Below are positions 11,561 through 25,800 of a stretch of 64,000 nt of DNA, in pieces. Each line of letters starts with the position of its first letter. Position 1 is the stretch's first letter. Where the stretch lies: assembly GCA_907165065.1 (NCBI GenBank), contig OU015525.1, forward strand, positions 41,274,037 through 41,338,036. The letters run 5' to 3'. The notes beneath the pieces are model-generated. The model did not search any database. It worked only from the letters and a program-made list of their open reading frames with translations, and was not told where the DNA came from. This DNA comes from Caprimulgus europaeus. Taxonomy: Eukaryota > Chordata > Aves > Caprimulgiformes > Caprimulgidae. The position numbers were made by a program, and so were the translations under genes.

Positions 11561-13429
11561 GTTTTTGCCGTAGGAGGAGGTAGAAGCAACAATGTTGGTA
11601 AATGACTTTTTCTGGTTGATACGTTGTGTGTTGCCTTGTTCAGGGAGAAACTGAGGAATGTGATGTGCAGAAAAATAGTTGTTTTCAAATAAGTAAAGTA
11701 CAAAAAAAGGGCTGCTTTTGGAAGAGTCTTTGTACATAATACCTTTTGGTATTTTCAAAATGTCAGATATGAGTAGTTCTTTACACCAGCTAGGTTTGTG
11801 CATTTGAGCTTTTCCTCTTCATTTACCAAGGAATGAGTATGTATCACAAATCAGTGAGTGCAGAAAAATAAATACAGAGAGTCAGTGGGGTTTTTCTCAT
11901 GTATTTAATTTCAGTAAGTATGCTGTTTCTGAAATGGAAAATGTGAACTACTCTATGTCCCAATTGAAAAAAGGAACTATTTTGTCTGTCTAAGGCTATT
12001 AAGAGTAAGAAGATATATTAACAATTTGTGCTTTTATAAGACCTCCATGTTACCAGGTGTGTTAGTTGCAACTTGCTAGTTGGTATACTGTAAACTTTAG
12101 TATCTGAAGTATTATAAGAGCATCTTGTGTGGAATAGAAAGTTCTGAGGCTTTGGAGGTACAGGGAGAGTTTAAAAAAATAATTGGGAAAACATGAGGGG
12201 AGATGTATAGATACAAAAACCACCTCATAAATCAGGGTAAGGAGGGGATCACTTGCCCTTCGTAAGGCATGTGTCAGTATTAAACAAGATACTGGAAGTA
12301 CTGAAAAGGAAGATTGCTTAAAGCAGTATAATGATACTCACACTATTGAACTATCCTCTGTGCTGCTTATGTCTTATCTCCTATCTTTCTTAATCTGGTG
12401 TCTGGGAGAGGAAGTGCTGCAGGTGATGCTGAGGACAAAGAGCTCTGTTCACTGATATATCAGAACTGATAATTACAGATCTGTTGAGATCTCAACCTTT
12501 ATCTGGACCTATGAAGATCTGACTGCCATAGCTGATATTGTCATTCTGCTCAAAGACTCCTTTTTAAGACAGGAGAAAGAGTGATATTTCAGTCAGATTG
12601 TTTTTCTTTCTTCTTTCCCCTTCCTCCCCCTTCCATTCTGGAAAAAAATCCCGAAGGAATTGAGCCAGTTTCCTGATTTCTGACACACATCTGTTCTTAG
12701 CCCCGTGAAATCCTGGAAATGAGCAACTATGTGAATTTGAGATGATTCTGTAGGTCTTTATGGTATTTGGGTTGGTCTTTGAAATTAATGGTTTATAAAG
12801 CATATCTAAGCTTAACTGTTTCTTGCTCTTCTGTCCCCCTTAAGCAGAACTGTAAAACGCTGTCTGGAATCAAAAAAGCCTAAGGTAAACTCTGGAATAG
12901 ATTTCCTGCATTTTCTCTGTCAAAATAATTATGCTATAGAGCCAGAACTTGGGTTTTTTTCATGTTGCATAACTTCTTTTAATAAACAAGTAATATCTTA
13001 TAAAAGAAGTTATCATAATAAGCCAGTTAATGTTTTAAAATGATTAGCTCAGGGCATGTAAGATAAAATGTCAGATAAAGCCAGTGGTGTGCCTCACCTT
13101 AACATCAAACCTTACATAAAAATGTTTTTCCAGTCTTCAAAAGAATATAATGAAAAATTGAATTGAAGTTTTTTAGTAGCTCCTAGATGCTTATGTATTG
13201 TATTTATTTTGCCAATCTGGGTAGCTTGTTGCTTAAACTGTTAGAAACTTGATATTTTGTGCTTAATGATACTTCAGCATCAATAAGTGCTACTTGAGTC
13301 TCTGTGAAAAATCAAGCACCCTTCAAATTCTCTGTTATACTTGACAGAAGAATACTGGATGGCCAAGACCTGCTCTTGAAGCATAATCAGCTCTGCAGAT
13401 GTCTCTGTCAATTTTACTGAATTCTCTCT
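11561..13429. other. Intergenic stretch downstream of MOS
   Basis: No gene, RNA gene or clear repeat is recognisable. The sequence is A/T-rich with ordinary complexity and short chance frames only. Confidence 0.55.
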
Positions 13430-14195
13430 TGAAAGGGAGTGAGAACTGTGCACAGCACTCAGATGTAGGCATAATCTGATGTCATAATGATGCTTGCTGG
13501 TTTTTAGTAGCTTCTAAGACTTTATTTGCTTCTTTTTGATTGCTAATGAGCATTGAGTTAATACTAATCAAGAAACATCTCAGGCCTGATAGCTCAGAAT
13601 CCATGGTTCTGTGTGATGAGGATTATTTTGCCTATTTGCCTTATTTTACATCAATCTACCTTGAATTTCCTTCTGCCAGTTTGTAGCTGGTAGCTGTCCC
13701 TTGCACTCACTGCCCTAAATAACTCCACCATCAGCAAATGTGTTTGTCTTAGGGCTCACCCTCTTGCACTCTGTTTATGAATGTGCTGAGCAGTGCATAA
13801 CCCTGTGAAACACCACTGGGGACTTTCTCTAGTGGAGGGAACTGATGTTTTACTTATACCCTCTGTTCCTATTTGACTTATCCCACACAGATTTTTTTTT
13901 TTTTCTCTTAAACACGTCTGCTTAGTACCTTTAAAAAGTTTGCAGTGAAGGATTTTTCAAATACCTTTGGAAACCCAAAGGCAACATATCAACCAGCTCC
14001 TTATCTGCATGCTCTTGGTGTTTCTAAAGAGTTCCAATATGATTGAGCGCAACTGTGAAGCACAACTTTGAAGCACAACTCTGTCCAACCAAAGCAATAC
14101 TGGCTCCTTCTGAACAGATCATCCCTCTCTGTGTCTGCTAACTCCTTTAATACAGTATCTGCTAACATATCTTGTACAGATGTCAAACATATCAT
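13430..14195 (-). mobile_element. Old CR1 LINE relic, reverse-transcriptase region, minus strand
   Basis: Parts of this stretch read as the complement of a CR1 reverse-transcriptase region. The block at about 13780-13830 (a 'CCCTGTGAAACACCACTGG'-like stretch) and the one at about 13940-14040 (TTTCAAATACCTTTGGAAACCC followed by a TCAACC..CTTATCTGCATGCT segment) match the usual minus-strand CR1 pattern. Frames are broken throughout and many small gaps are evident, so the insertion is old. Limits are approximate; similarity may begin nearer 13.35 kb. Confidence 0.6.
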
Positions 14196-14224
14196 TAGGA
14201 AAGTTATTTCTTAAAGTCTTCTAT

Positions 14225-16022
14225 GGGGTATAGTCTTGTAGAGAATAGAGGCCTGGGAAACCTTGTTGATTTTCAAGGACTGCCTTCTGAAAGCTAAAGA
14301 TTGGTCCATCCCAGTGAGCAGGAAATCAAGCAAAGGTGCCAGGATGACTCCAAGGATAAAAAAAGCAGCTCCTGATTTAGCTCTAACATAAAAAATAAAC
14401 ATGCAAGAGTTGAGAGACCAATGAGAAGTCTGGAGCAAGGAAGACCTACCATTGGTAGAGAAGGATCAGGTTAGGGAACATTCAAACAAACAACACGTAC
14501 ACAAGCTCATGTGACCTGATGGGATGCACTCACAAATGCTGATGATGTAGCTTGCTGATGTCATTGTGAGGCCAGTGTTGATTATCTTTGGAAGATCATG
14601 GCGGTCAGGAGAGATTCCTGAGGACTGGAAGAAAGCAAAACTCACTCCAATCTGCAGGATGGCCACAAAGGAGGATCTGGAAAGCTAAAAGCCAGTTAAC
14701 CTCTTCTAAATTCCTGGGAAAGTGGTGGAACAAGTAATTCTGGAAACCACTGATGAACAAATGAAGGACAAAAAGGTGATTGGGAGTAGTCAGCATGGAT
14801 TTATGAAAAAGAAATCCTATTTGACCAACTTGGTAGCCTTCTGTGATGAGATTACTGGCTGCTAGATGAGGGGAAAGCAGTGGCTGTTGCTTATCTTGAC
14901 CTTAGGGAGGCTTTTGGCACTGTTTCCCATGACATCCTTATAGAGAAACTGATGAAGTATAGGCTAGACAGTGAAAACTGAAAACAAGCTGAGCTACTGG
15001 GCAAAAAGGGTTGTGATCACTGGCATGAAGTCCAGCAGGAGACCAGTCTCTAGTGGTGTACCCTAGAGGTTGATACTGGGCCTGGTACATGTTAACATCT
15101 CCATTAATGGCCTGGATGATGGGACAGAGTGCACCCTCAGCAAGTCTGCAGATGGTACAGAATTGGATGGAGTGGTCAATACCTCAGATGCTTGTGCTGG
15201 TATTCAGAGGGACCTTACTAAACCAGAGAAATCTGCCGATGGAAATCAGTGCAGGGAACTGTAAAGTCCGGCGCCTGGTGGAGGATAACCCCGTGTACCA
15301 GTGCAGACTGGGGGCCGACCAGCTGGAAAGCAGCTTTGCAGGAAAGGACCTGGAGCTCCTGGCAGACACCAAGTGGAACATGAGCCAGCGATGCGCCCTT
15401 GTGGCAAAGGCGGCCAACAGCATCCGTGGGTCCCTTCAAAGGGCGTTGCCAGCTCTCCCAGAGCGTTGCCGGAGGGGATTATTCCCCTCTGCTCACTCGG
15501 CCCGGGTGAGACACATCTGGAGCACTGTGGCCAGCTTGGGACTCTGCCGGAACAAGACAGTTACGGAGGTACTGGACCAGGAGTTCAGCAAAGGGCCAGT
15601 AAGCTGATAAGGGGACTGGTACCTCTGCGTGTGAGGAGAGACTGAGAGACGGGACTGTTCAGCCTGGAACGAGAAGGCTCATTGGGATCTTATCGGTTTG
15701 TATAAATACTGATGAGAGGCAGCAAAGGTGGAGCCAGTCTCTTCTCAGTGGTGCCCAGTGGCAGGACAAGATGCAATGGACACAAACTGAAGGACAGGAA
15801 ACTCCATTTAAATGCAAGAGAAAACATTTTCACTGTGAGGATGGTCAAACACTGGAAAAAGTTGCCCAGAGAGGTTGGGGAGTCTTCATCCTTGGAGATA
15901 CTCAGAACCCAACTGGACACAGTACTGAGTAAGCTGCTCTAGTTAGCCCTACTCTGAACAGAGGGTTGGACTAGACAGTCTCCAGAGGTCCCTTCCAACC
16001 ACAAAAGTTCTGCTATTATAAT
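14225..16022 (+). mobile_element. CR1 LINE, 3' half, degraded reverse transcriptase
   Basis: Plus-strand CR1 copy. It starts in the pre-RT region, then shows broken equivalents of the CR1 motifs: PDGMH near 14515, the SQHGF motif near 14790, the LDFSKAF equivalent near 14900, the SGVPQG equivalent near 15050 and IECTLSKSADG near 15125, where the catalytic FADD box is changed. It runs through the 3' UTR to the terminal GGTCCCTTCCAACC block near 15990 and ends in an ATTATAATAA-like tail. It is 5'-truncated, has several in-frame stops, and cannot encode an active enzyme. Confidence 0.85.
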
Positions 16023-16534
16023 AACTTATAGATGCTTGAATTTCAGACAGCTCCTGAGTTCTCCTACAAAAATGTTTCTAGGATGAACCTATTTTGTTTC
16101 CTCCAGGGACAATACATGTGCAAGAAACACACATTGATTCTTTTCAAAGTTTTTCTTGTCTTGGAGGAAGGATCAGGTTCCAATGATTAGGGTCCTCTCC
16201 TCTCTCCTCTCCTTTTCAACACCTGACATCAGTAGATCTACCATAGAGGCTTAACAGATTTCTTGTTCTTGATATTCTGAAAATTATAAATTATGGGGTG
16301 TATGTTATTTCCATGAAGTTTTTTTTTCCCACCTATTTTTTTATTTAATCCACCGAGTTTTATCCATTCCGTTTTCTTCATCTGGACACAGCTTTAGGTT
16401 TTTAAAAAAGTTGCTTCTAAAGTTGGCATAAAAGCTAATGAGTGCAGCTGCACATTGCTCTTTAACTTTGTCGCACTTGCATACCTCCATATAAAATGTT
16501 AGCTGAAGGCACATGATGCTAGCAGAGCAGCTGC

Positions 16535-16870
16535 TAGATAGATATATCCTATATCTAGTCTGAATCTACCCTCTTTCAGTTTAAAACTATTACCCCGTCC
16601 TATTACCAACAGTCCCTGCTAAAACGTTTGTCTTCACCTTGCTTATAAAAGCTTATAAGCCCCTTTTAAGTACTGAAAGGCTGCAATAAGGTCTCTCCAG
16701 AGCCTTCTCCAGGATGAACAACTCCAACTCTCTCAGAGTTTGTCCTCATAGGAGAGCTGTTCCATCCCTCTGATCATTTTTGTGGCCCTCCTGTGGGCCC
16801 ACTCCAATAGGTCCATGCAAAGACTAAGTACAAGGTTTATCCTGACTTATAACCAGTATTGCACAGATTC
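16535..16870 (-). mobile_element. CR1 LINE 3'-region fragment, minus strand
   Basis: The complement contains the well-known CR1 3' segment: the 'GAGGACAAACTCTGAGAGAGT' type block followed by GTTCATCCTGGAGAAGGCTC, GGAGAGACCTTATTGCAGCC and CTTTCAGTACTT, then a diverged AAACTGAAAGAGGGTAGATTC. It is truncated at both ends and faces the plus-strand CR1 that ends 500 nt to its left, forming a cluster of three CR1 pieces in mixed orientations. Confidence 0.75.
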
Positions 16871-19800
16871 AGATGATGCAGCATCAGTGTCAGTCTGGGC
16901 ACAGTGATTTTGTAATATGCCCTCCAGCCCTCTGCCAGCCAGGTATGCTATGTTCATGAGTTACCTGACGCCAAGAACAGGCAAGACCTCCTCCAGTAAG
17001 AGCATCCATGCATCTTCACTGTGCTCTTAGGAAGGAACAAAGCCTCATTTGTCCCAGCTGGTAAATGTCAGATCTCTCATGTCTTACCACGAACCAAGTT
17101 CCACAGCTTGATACTATTATTTTCCTTGGAAATTAAACCAAGTATTCTTGTATTTAGGTTTGCTTTGTTGTTTTGTTTTGGGTTGGGGTTTTTTTGGGTT
17201 TCTTTTGTTTTTCTTTAATAGCAGCAATTTAAGTGCCATTTCTGGGACCCCAGGATGCCATGTTACATTGGCCGTTTTCTCCAGGCGAGCTGGTTTTTGG
17301 TTTTGTTTTATCTTCTCTGTTCATAAGTAGCACAAACTGCCTTTCAAACTTCCAGCTGACTATTCAAAAGTGGGCGGGTTAGCTCCTGCCCCATAGCAAT
17401 CTGGGGTAACCATAACCTGCATGGAAACTTCAGCTACTTCTCTTCAATCTGCCTGTACCTAATTACCAAATCTGGCTGCATTTACTCATTTCAGAAAGTC
17501 CTTATAAAGAAGATACTGTAAAGTGTTTGTATTCTCATGTCTAGTCATCAACAGCTGTAGCTCTGGGCATATGAAACGTGTAAGAGTGTTTTAGTTTGTG
17601 CTTTCTTGGTTATACAGATATTCCTACTAAGGGAATTAAAAGTTCTAATTCTGGCCTTTTTTTCTTTTTTTCTAACTAATAGGATCCACCACCCCCAACC
17701 TTCCCCACATGTCTCCTTTTTTCCCTCAAATGGGCACATGTACAAAATTTGACAGGATGCAGTTAAGAAAGATTTTTAATGTAATTCTATCAAATTCAAA
17801 CTGAATCCTCAAAGAAGAGCAAATACTAGTAAATGCTGCAATGGTTATAGGTCAAAATTAACTTTTTTCATGCTTTTCTTGACTATGAAAAGCAACTTCT
17901 GCATGTTTTTTTGAGTTCTGTGAAGTGCAACAATTACTTTAGCAGTCAAGTGATTATAAGACAAGAAAAGATGGCTAGAAGCATGGGAAGTATGCAATTC
18001 TAATAAACAGTCTATAGGAAGAATGAGAAAGAAGGAAAAGAAAAAGCATGGAAATGTAATTTTATCATTCTGTATTAATCTTAATTTACTAGAGCTATTA
18101 CTAAAGGTTTAGTCTCTTTGGTTCCCAAATAGAAATATCAACAGATATTTCATAATCAGTTTTTTAAAAGTAAGTACAAGCTACAATTTTGATGCTACTC
18201 TCTTTATTTGGGGGTGGGGTGGGTGGGACTGTTACAGTTAAATATATTGGATAATTAAGCAGAGAACTGTTGTCTTTCCTTGGAGGCTTCTTATGTGCTC
18301 ACTTACTTCTTTTTTTTTTGGTGTGTGTGTGTGTGTTATGCATTATTTCAATGCAGAAAGAGGTAACAACGCTATCTTCAAATATTAATAATACTATATA
18401 ACTCGGATTTGGGCACATCCTTAATACAGAAGGTAGGACGGGAAGCATGAAGACGTAAGTGGGAAGATATATGGGTTGGTTCTGTATTCTGTGGTAAGAT
18501 ATATCTGCAGCAAAGAAAACAAAACAAAAAGATGTTTTACAGAATATGTCACAAATATTTGTAAGTTCAATGGGACTTAAGTGGATGCTTAGTATATGAC
18601 TTGTATATCAATTTTTGCAGCATTGGTATCTGTGTTTATAAATTCATCCACCAGAACAAAGATGAAAATAGGGGTAGAAAATGAATGGTTATTTTTAAAA
18701 TTAACTGTACTTGGAACATTTTATTTATACTTTATTTTAGCCATTTATCTGCCGCAAATACATTAATGCAGTGCTCAAAGAGCCTCTTTCTATGCTTCAG
18801 TTAACCCAGCTGCCAAATATTTGTCTGCCTGTCAAATGAAAAGCCTTAAAACCAGTTAAAGAAGGAAAATGGAACAAAAAAAAAGTCTACTGGCATCTAT
18901 CCCAGTCTGCCATCAGCTAAGGATGCCATGGGACAATTTGAGAGTAGGGGCACCATCCGTGCCTGGACTTCTCCGAGCAGGAGGCTGCGCTTCGCTCTCT
19001 ACCCAGCCTGAGGTTCAATAGGCTGAGTGTTCAGCAGAGCAGGGAGGTGATTGCATTTGCCTTTGCAGGGCACCTGGGATAATAGGGTAATTCATAACTT
19101 AATAAATATTCTACTGCACATGTGCCAGGCTACAAAGAGCAAAGTAGGCTGCAAATTGGAAATGAAAATGTCCAGATCTTTTTTTAAGTTACTCCCCCAA
19201 AAGGGCAGGAGGAAAATCAGTTTTATTTTCAAGCCATGTATTTTTCTCAACCGCTTACTTCAAATACGGTGAAAGGTTTTGATTCAGATATGGCACAAGT
19301 GAAGCTGGCCCCAGAGACAGGTATGGAAAGTTGCACCTGAACAGAGATACTAAAAAAGCTGAGTGTGAATATGGGAACTGATATGCTGGGGAGGCTGGAT
19401 TTTTTTTTTTTTTTAATAGTAATTAGTAGTATATATTATATAATACAGTAAGTTTAGAGAGAGATATCATATACTTTGGCCACATCCTTGTTTCTCTGTT
19501 ATTGAACAGTTCCACTAAAATGGTCTGAAGATAAGACAAAGCTTTTACAGGAATGTATCATAGCACTGACATGCCAGTAGATGAATGTCACCTGAATTTC
19601 TCTGTATATAGAAAGTGACAGAATTTCTCCAGACCTCCCTTAAAGTTGTCAATCCTTGTATAGCTTTTGAGAATGAAATGCTTTCTATTAGATGTTTTCT
19701 AATTTAAAGGGGAGATGAAGGATATTCTTAAAATTTAATTAATCAATTCCTGTCAACAGCTGATTTTCAGAGGAAATAATTTTTTTAAAAAACATATTAA

Positions 19801-22800
19801 TGCTTGCTTAGTTCATTTAAAATCTTGTGTATTGAATTGCAAACAGCATTTGAAAAAGTGTCCTAACCATAAAAATTAGCACTACCTGACAAATCATAGC
19901 AAGGGTGGTCTGAAAGAGCCATTTGCACAGGGAGACAAGGGACGTGGTTGGAAGAAGCCATGAGACAAGCCAGAGAGAGGGAGAGGAGAGACACCCCCAA
20001 AACTGAAGCTATTCAATCAGCGAAAATCCCATTGAAAAGTAAGTTTATGCTGGCACGTGAATTTCTGCGTTGTGTGCTCGAGCTGCTTGCCCACTGGACT
20101 GCCAGGACCCTGTAGGACTTAAACTAAGGGTCCTGAACGAGGGCTCCAAATCGTACAAGGCCGCTGGGTTCAGAGCCGTCACCCATTCCCACCAGGGAGT
20201 AGTAGTCTCGTGTTTAGTTAAAAGCAGCATAGCCTTCCCCTCACCCCCAACCCCCACCCCACAAAAACCCAACTGTCCTGGCCCATCAAGATGAAAAACT
20301 GGCCCATTTTAAATGCTCTGCAAACCATTACCAACCCCCAAACTGTCTGTGAGGTTTTTTCTTTATTTTTTTTTATGATTGCACTATATGCTAGTTATGA
20401 AGATGATTAGTTAATGCTATACTTTAGTAACACAAATAATTTAGCAATGTACACTAGTACACAAGTAATGCTGGATTCTTAATTGGAAAACATTTTTTTT
20501 TAATATACAGAATATTTTGAGAGTAAAAAGCTTGGTTTTCTATGTCAAAGGTGTGTTGGTTGTTTGGTTGGTTGGGGTTTTTTTTTCAGGAAAAAGGAAA
20601 ATCAATCCCTAGGTATTAGCATAAGCATTTTTGCCTGCCAGAACAAGTGATTGGCTCTACCTCACACCAGAAACATTTCACAAGAGTGTATGAGAAGCAG
20701 TTCTTCCTCTGAACACATAAGTGACTCGCAAGGGTGCGGGAAGGGGGCCACTGATAGAATAAAGTACCTGCTGGGTGGTACCAGAAACATCTTCCATGAT
20801 GGTTCCATCATAATTACTGAAATATTATTTTGCAATATATGTATTTTGTCCTTAAAAGAAAAACATGAGATCATAATACTGAAAAAATTACAAGTATTAA
20901 TATTTTTTGACATTTTTTCAGGAGGCAGAGCCACCATACTCAAAAACACCTTCTGTGTATACCACAATAATTAATTTTATTTGCCTAAAAACCAAATGCT
21001 TGACCACAACCCTCTTAAGTGCTAATACTATCTTTTCCACAGTTTTAAACCACTAGACAATACTGCTCCCCTTGATCTGCATCTGGAAAGCCTGTCACTA
21101 GAGTTTTCACTGTGCACAGAGGTAGGAACGTTGAAAATGTGGTTGTGTGCATCTACGCTGGTTGGTGCTCTTCCAACATGTAAGTGGTTGTTGCAGGGGA
21201 AAATGACTTCTCTATTTTATAGTATTTCCTGGGAGACTAACCAAACCATACTCGTAACAACAGTGTCTGGTAGTCTGGTGCAAAAGGACATGTACAAGCC
21301 CTGTTTTCATTCCAAGTGAAGCAGGAATATATGTCGTACATTTAGGTGAAAGACAAGTTTAAGACTGGCTTTACCCTCCTGTAAGTTGTTCTCTTAAACA
21401 GAACTGCTGGTTTTCTATGAAATAGCATTACAGGCTCCACGGTTGTGGTTCCTGCCCCCCTACTGCAACCCCATAATTTCTACGTAGTAGGCTGCAGCTG
21501 CCGCTTTGCCACATTAGCTTTCTAGAGAAGTCAGCAAGCCCTTTGAAACCAAAACTTCTTAATATTTGATGCCTCTTGGATCACTTTCATGTTATGTTGT
21601 GGATCTGACCAGCTGTCCTGAACAATCACACTGTAATGATTTCCTCAGTGGCTAATAATTCCTGTTTCTAAAGCACATCTTTAACACCACCGTATCTCCC
21701 TTTGTTCCAGGTCCTAGGTTTTATGTTATCATTCCTGTTTCTGACAGATTTTGAGTTGAGTAATTTAACTTGGCTAGTTCACACAGGGTCAGGTCACAAC
21801 AGGAGAAGCATTACTGAATTGGCTTTAGACTTTCTTCACAGACTCCAGGGTTGGGAAGGGCATCTCTTTGCAAGTCCCACAGAAGTCAGTCTGACACCTG
21901 TATGTAATCCAGATAAAATTGTGAGAGGCAACTAATATCTTGCTCTAATAGTCCTGTACCATCAAGATGGTGATTCCCCCTTCCTTTAAATCTCCTCATT
22001 ATCTATGGCAAGCATGTGCTAGATTTTGTGCTTGCAGACATTCCATCATCTGAAAACCAGTTTGATCAAGAATATTACAAGGAAGAAACTAATCTTAAAG
22101 GGATGAGGAAAAACTTCTCAGGAAAAAAAATACATGATGTAGCGATGCATTCTATATCAAGAGAAGTTTTTCCCCTAGTCGTAAGGCAGTGTGAGGTCAG
22201 GATCATTCCTTAAATTATCCCTGCTCCATGATAGAGAGGCAGCACAAGCACCGTGAAACAATTCCCTCCTACTCTGTCTCGCCAAAGAATTAGATTAGAT
22301 TAAACTGGTTTTTGGAAGAAAAAAATGTGATCAGACTTCATAACTGGGCTCTAAAACAGTAGACAGAGGGTCATGGGCAAAAATATATGTGGACTACATA
22401 TGATGGTAAACATAATTGCTGTAAAATTAATCAACGTTTTCTTCCTCAAGGACAGACATCCAACCATACCAACACCCTGCTGCTGGTAGCTTCCCACAAA
22501 GTCTTTGCAGGAGGCACACATAAGGAAGAGAGACATCTCTGAAGTCTTTCGTACCACAGTATTGCGGGAGCTTGCACGCACCAGCGCGTACACGAGCTCC
22601 CAAATGCTCTGAGTACAAAGTGCCTGTAGAGAAGCCAGCGAGGTAAATGCAGCAAACCAACCCACACCCTGGAAGCCATTTCCAACTCAGTTGTTACAGC
22701 GGTTTGTTATGTTCAGAGTCCCATGGATATCATTTGAACAGCTTTTCAACATGTGCTACAACTATTGCAGTCTTCTTGAACAGTCTACATTTTCAAAGTA

Positions 22801-25800
22801 AAGCAGACCATGACAAACAGTGGCAGGCGGTGCTGCCCCAAGTGGCCAAATCTGGATCGGAGAGATTTGTGTAGCTGGGAACAGGTTTTTTACACTTTAT
22901 TAACCTTACCACACATGAAGCCTTCCAAGTGATTTCCAAAATGAAAACTAGATGCAAAAAATAACCAGTTTTGTTTGTGTGTCCACTACTTCTGGTTTCA
23001 CTGGGCTGATGCTGGGGATTTTTTGTACAGGAATTGCATGTCCCCTTCTTGGTAACGTGGTCTGGATAACAACAGATGATACAGTAGGAATGTGAGTGTA
23101 AATAGTGTGTGCAAACAGAATACCCAAATCAGCATGTTCTGAGAGGATGTTTGCCCAAAACCTGATAGCGCTGAGAAGAAATGAACAGTAACAAAGCTTG
23201 CTTAAGACAATGATCACCCAGATTAAACAGTAACCAGGAGACTGGATTACCGAGAGCCTTTTGAAAAAAGAAAAAGCAGCGTAAGAATTTGCGATTGTTA
23301 TAAGCAAGCCTGGGGTGGGAAAGCAGCACCAGAGCAGCAGGTGTCATTAGGTCTGAGGCCTGACAGCACCCTCCCCATGGCACACAGGAAGCAGCTGCCA
23401 CCCCGCTCCCAGCACAGGCTGGGGGAGCTGACAGGATGAGGCGTACCTGTGGGGACCCACTTCTCAGGAGCACGTATGGGAACGCACGGGCTATGCCTTC
23501 ACCAGCATGTGGATCAGTTGCACAGGTACATGGGCTCACATCTCCAACAAGAAGGATTTTGAAATGGGAATCTGCACTCCCAAAAGTGGGAGTGTGCATC
23601 TGAAACCCAGGCTTCTCACAAGAGAGGGGATGTGCATAGAGCTGTGTGCGTGTGTGTATAAGTGGGATCGGTTCTAGAAGGGTACGTAATAATTTTGTAG
23701 GTGCTTATTAACATGCTGTAAGCACCTAGTACTGTGATTTCTGTTGTATTGCCGATACTGAGCCACAATAGATGGTTCAATGATTACTGGCAAACTGTAT
23801 GTTGCTAATCAATTAACCACCTTGTGCTATCAAGACTACGTGAGTTGCACAGTTATTCTCTGCAGAAAGTTGCTGTTTCATTATTACAAACTTGACAGAA
23901 GCATCACATCTGCAGAGCAAGAAGTGGAGAGGCAACAAACATTCTTCCAGACAAGCAGAGAAGATATAACTGATCAACTTGAAAAAAAAAAAAATATTAA
24001 GACTGAACTAGAGCAGGACAAACTCAAATAATCTCCTCCTAAAAGCAGCTCAGATGTACAAACCTGTTTCAACCCTGAGTGTTCAAAGACATACTCCAGT
24101 GATGTATCCCAGATTCGGTGTCACTAGAAATGCTCTAGCATATTAGCAGCTACGTACTTTTTGTCACTGTGATTTGTGTCAGAAAAACAAGGCATAACAA
24201 GCTGATAAAGGAGTTTTGCTCTAACCAGGCCAGTGATATCAGCAGCCAAGTATATTATCTGTCAGGTGTAAAGTACATATTTAGAAGGAAAGAGCTTGTG
24301 GCGGTAACTATGAAGTTCATACTGCCCACTTGAAAAAGTCTCTTAACCATCCATATTTGCAGCAACATTGGTCAACAGTAAGGGACTCCATCAAAGCACA
24401 AAGCTCTTTTTCTGAGTCATGATCTAGTTCAGGTTTTCCATGGTTACATGAGAATTTTTTAAGGTAAAGAGAGCCTAGTATTTTGGGGCAAGGGGTGAGG
24501 GGGGATGTTGCATTTTTATACGGTGAGCTTTATGCCAGAACTGGCATGAAAATTTAAAATGGACAGGCTAGGTGCAATATGAGAACTACAGCTGCGGACT
24601 GGTGCTCATGCATGGCGTGTTCTGTTCATCTGCTACCTGCAGAGAACATGAGTTGCCAGTTTGCAACTACCCAGCTACACAAATCAAGCTTTAAAAGGGG
24701 GATATTTTCACTTCCAGTGGGTTTTCTGGAAGTTGCAATAGCTGAGGCACCTGACACAGTAAATAGAGATGTTCAAAACCTAGACAGGACAAAGGGATAT
24801 TAGCAGACAATACCCAACTGTTGAGCAAAGAACTTGGAGGAGAGTTCTGAGACGTGATATAACTGAGTAACTTCAAGTTAACAGATGAGGATTGGCAGAT
24901 ACCCACAATTAAGACCAAACAAATGCTGAAGCCCTTCTGAAAAGGCTTGAAAACAGCTTTCACTGGATTGCTGCTGACTGGTTTAGACACTCTACCACCT
25001 ACTGATAATTTACTGAGAAACCTCGAGTACAATCTGCTTCACAGGTATTTTATGACCAGAAGTTCAAACAAAATATTTAAGTGTGCTGAGATCTCAAAGA
25101 CCTTGGAGAAGGAAGTGATTTACAAGTAATTAGGAACATATTTTGGCAATATGTTAATCACTGTTGAAAGCGAAGACTAGAGGCATTAGGCTGGCACAAC
25201 CCAGGTAGCTTCCAGGGAGCTGCCCACATCAAATAATCATTGTGAAATATGACAAAGCAGATTTAAGGAAGCTACTGTGAGCCCTGCCAAAACCGTCTAC
25301 AGGTCACCTGTGTGTAGTAAGTAGAATAAATCTACTCAAAAGAATAAATGGTGTTCACAAGCCAATTTGCAAAGCCTGGAAGTATGTTTGTCCTTTGAAC
25401 CACCCAAAGGTGCAGAGTTCAGCATGCACCAGAAGACAGCACAAGCTCTCATTTTGAGAAGCTATTACAATACTATAGTAGATGCTGAGTTGCAGCAGGC
25501 ACATGCTCGTTCAGTTAACTCTTCAGTCACATAGGAAGACTCATTCCAGGATCTACTCTTGAATTACAACCGCTCCAGCACTACAAGAATATCTTTGAGG
25601 AGAACTCCTCAAAGATCCTTTATGTCACATGAACAAAAGAAGACAGAAGGTCAGTTGACATCTACACTAAATGGATCTAGATTTGTTGAACATCAGGACA
25701 TCTTTTCTGGATAAAAAATTTGTATAATTTAACCCATCACAGGGAAAAAACCAAAACCAAACCTTCCCAGGCAAAACTTAGCAAGACTAAATGCAATGGC

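Noticed and set aside
23129..23599. 156-codon minus-strand frame
   Set aside because: No similarity to a known family, and the composition is explained by a local G/C-richer patch.
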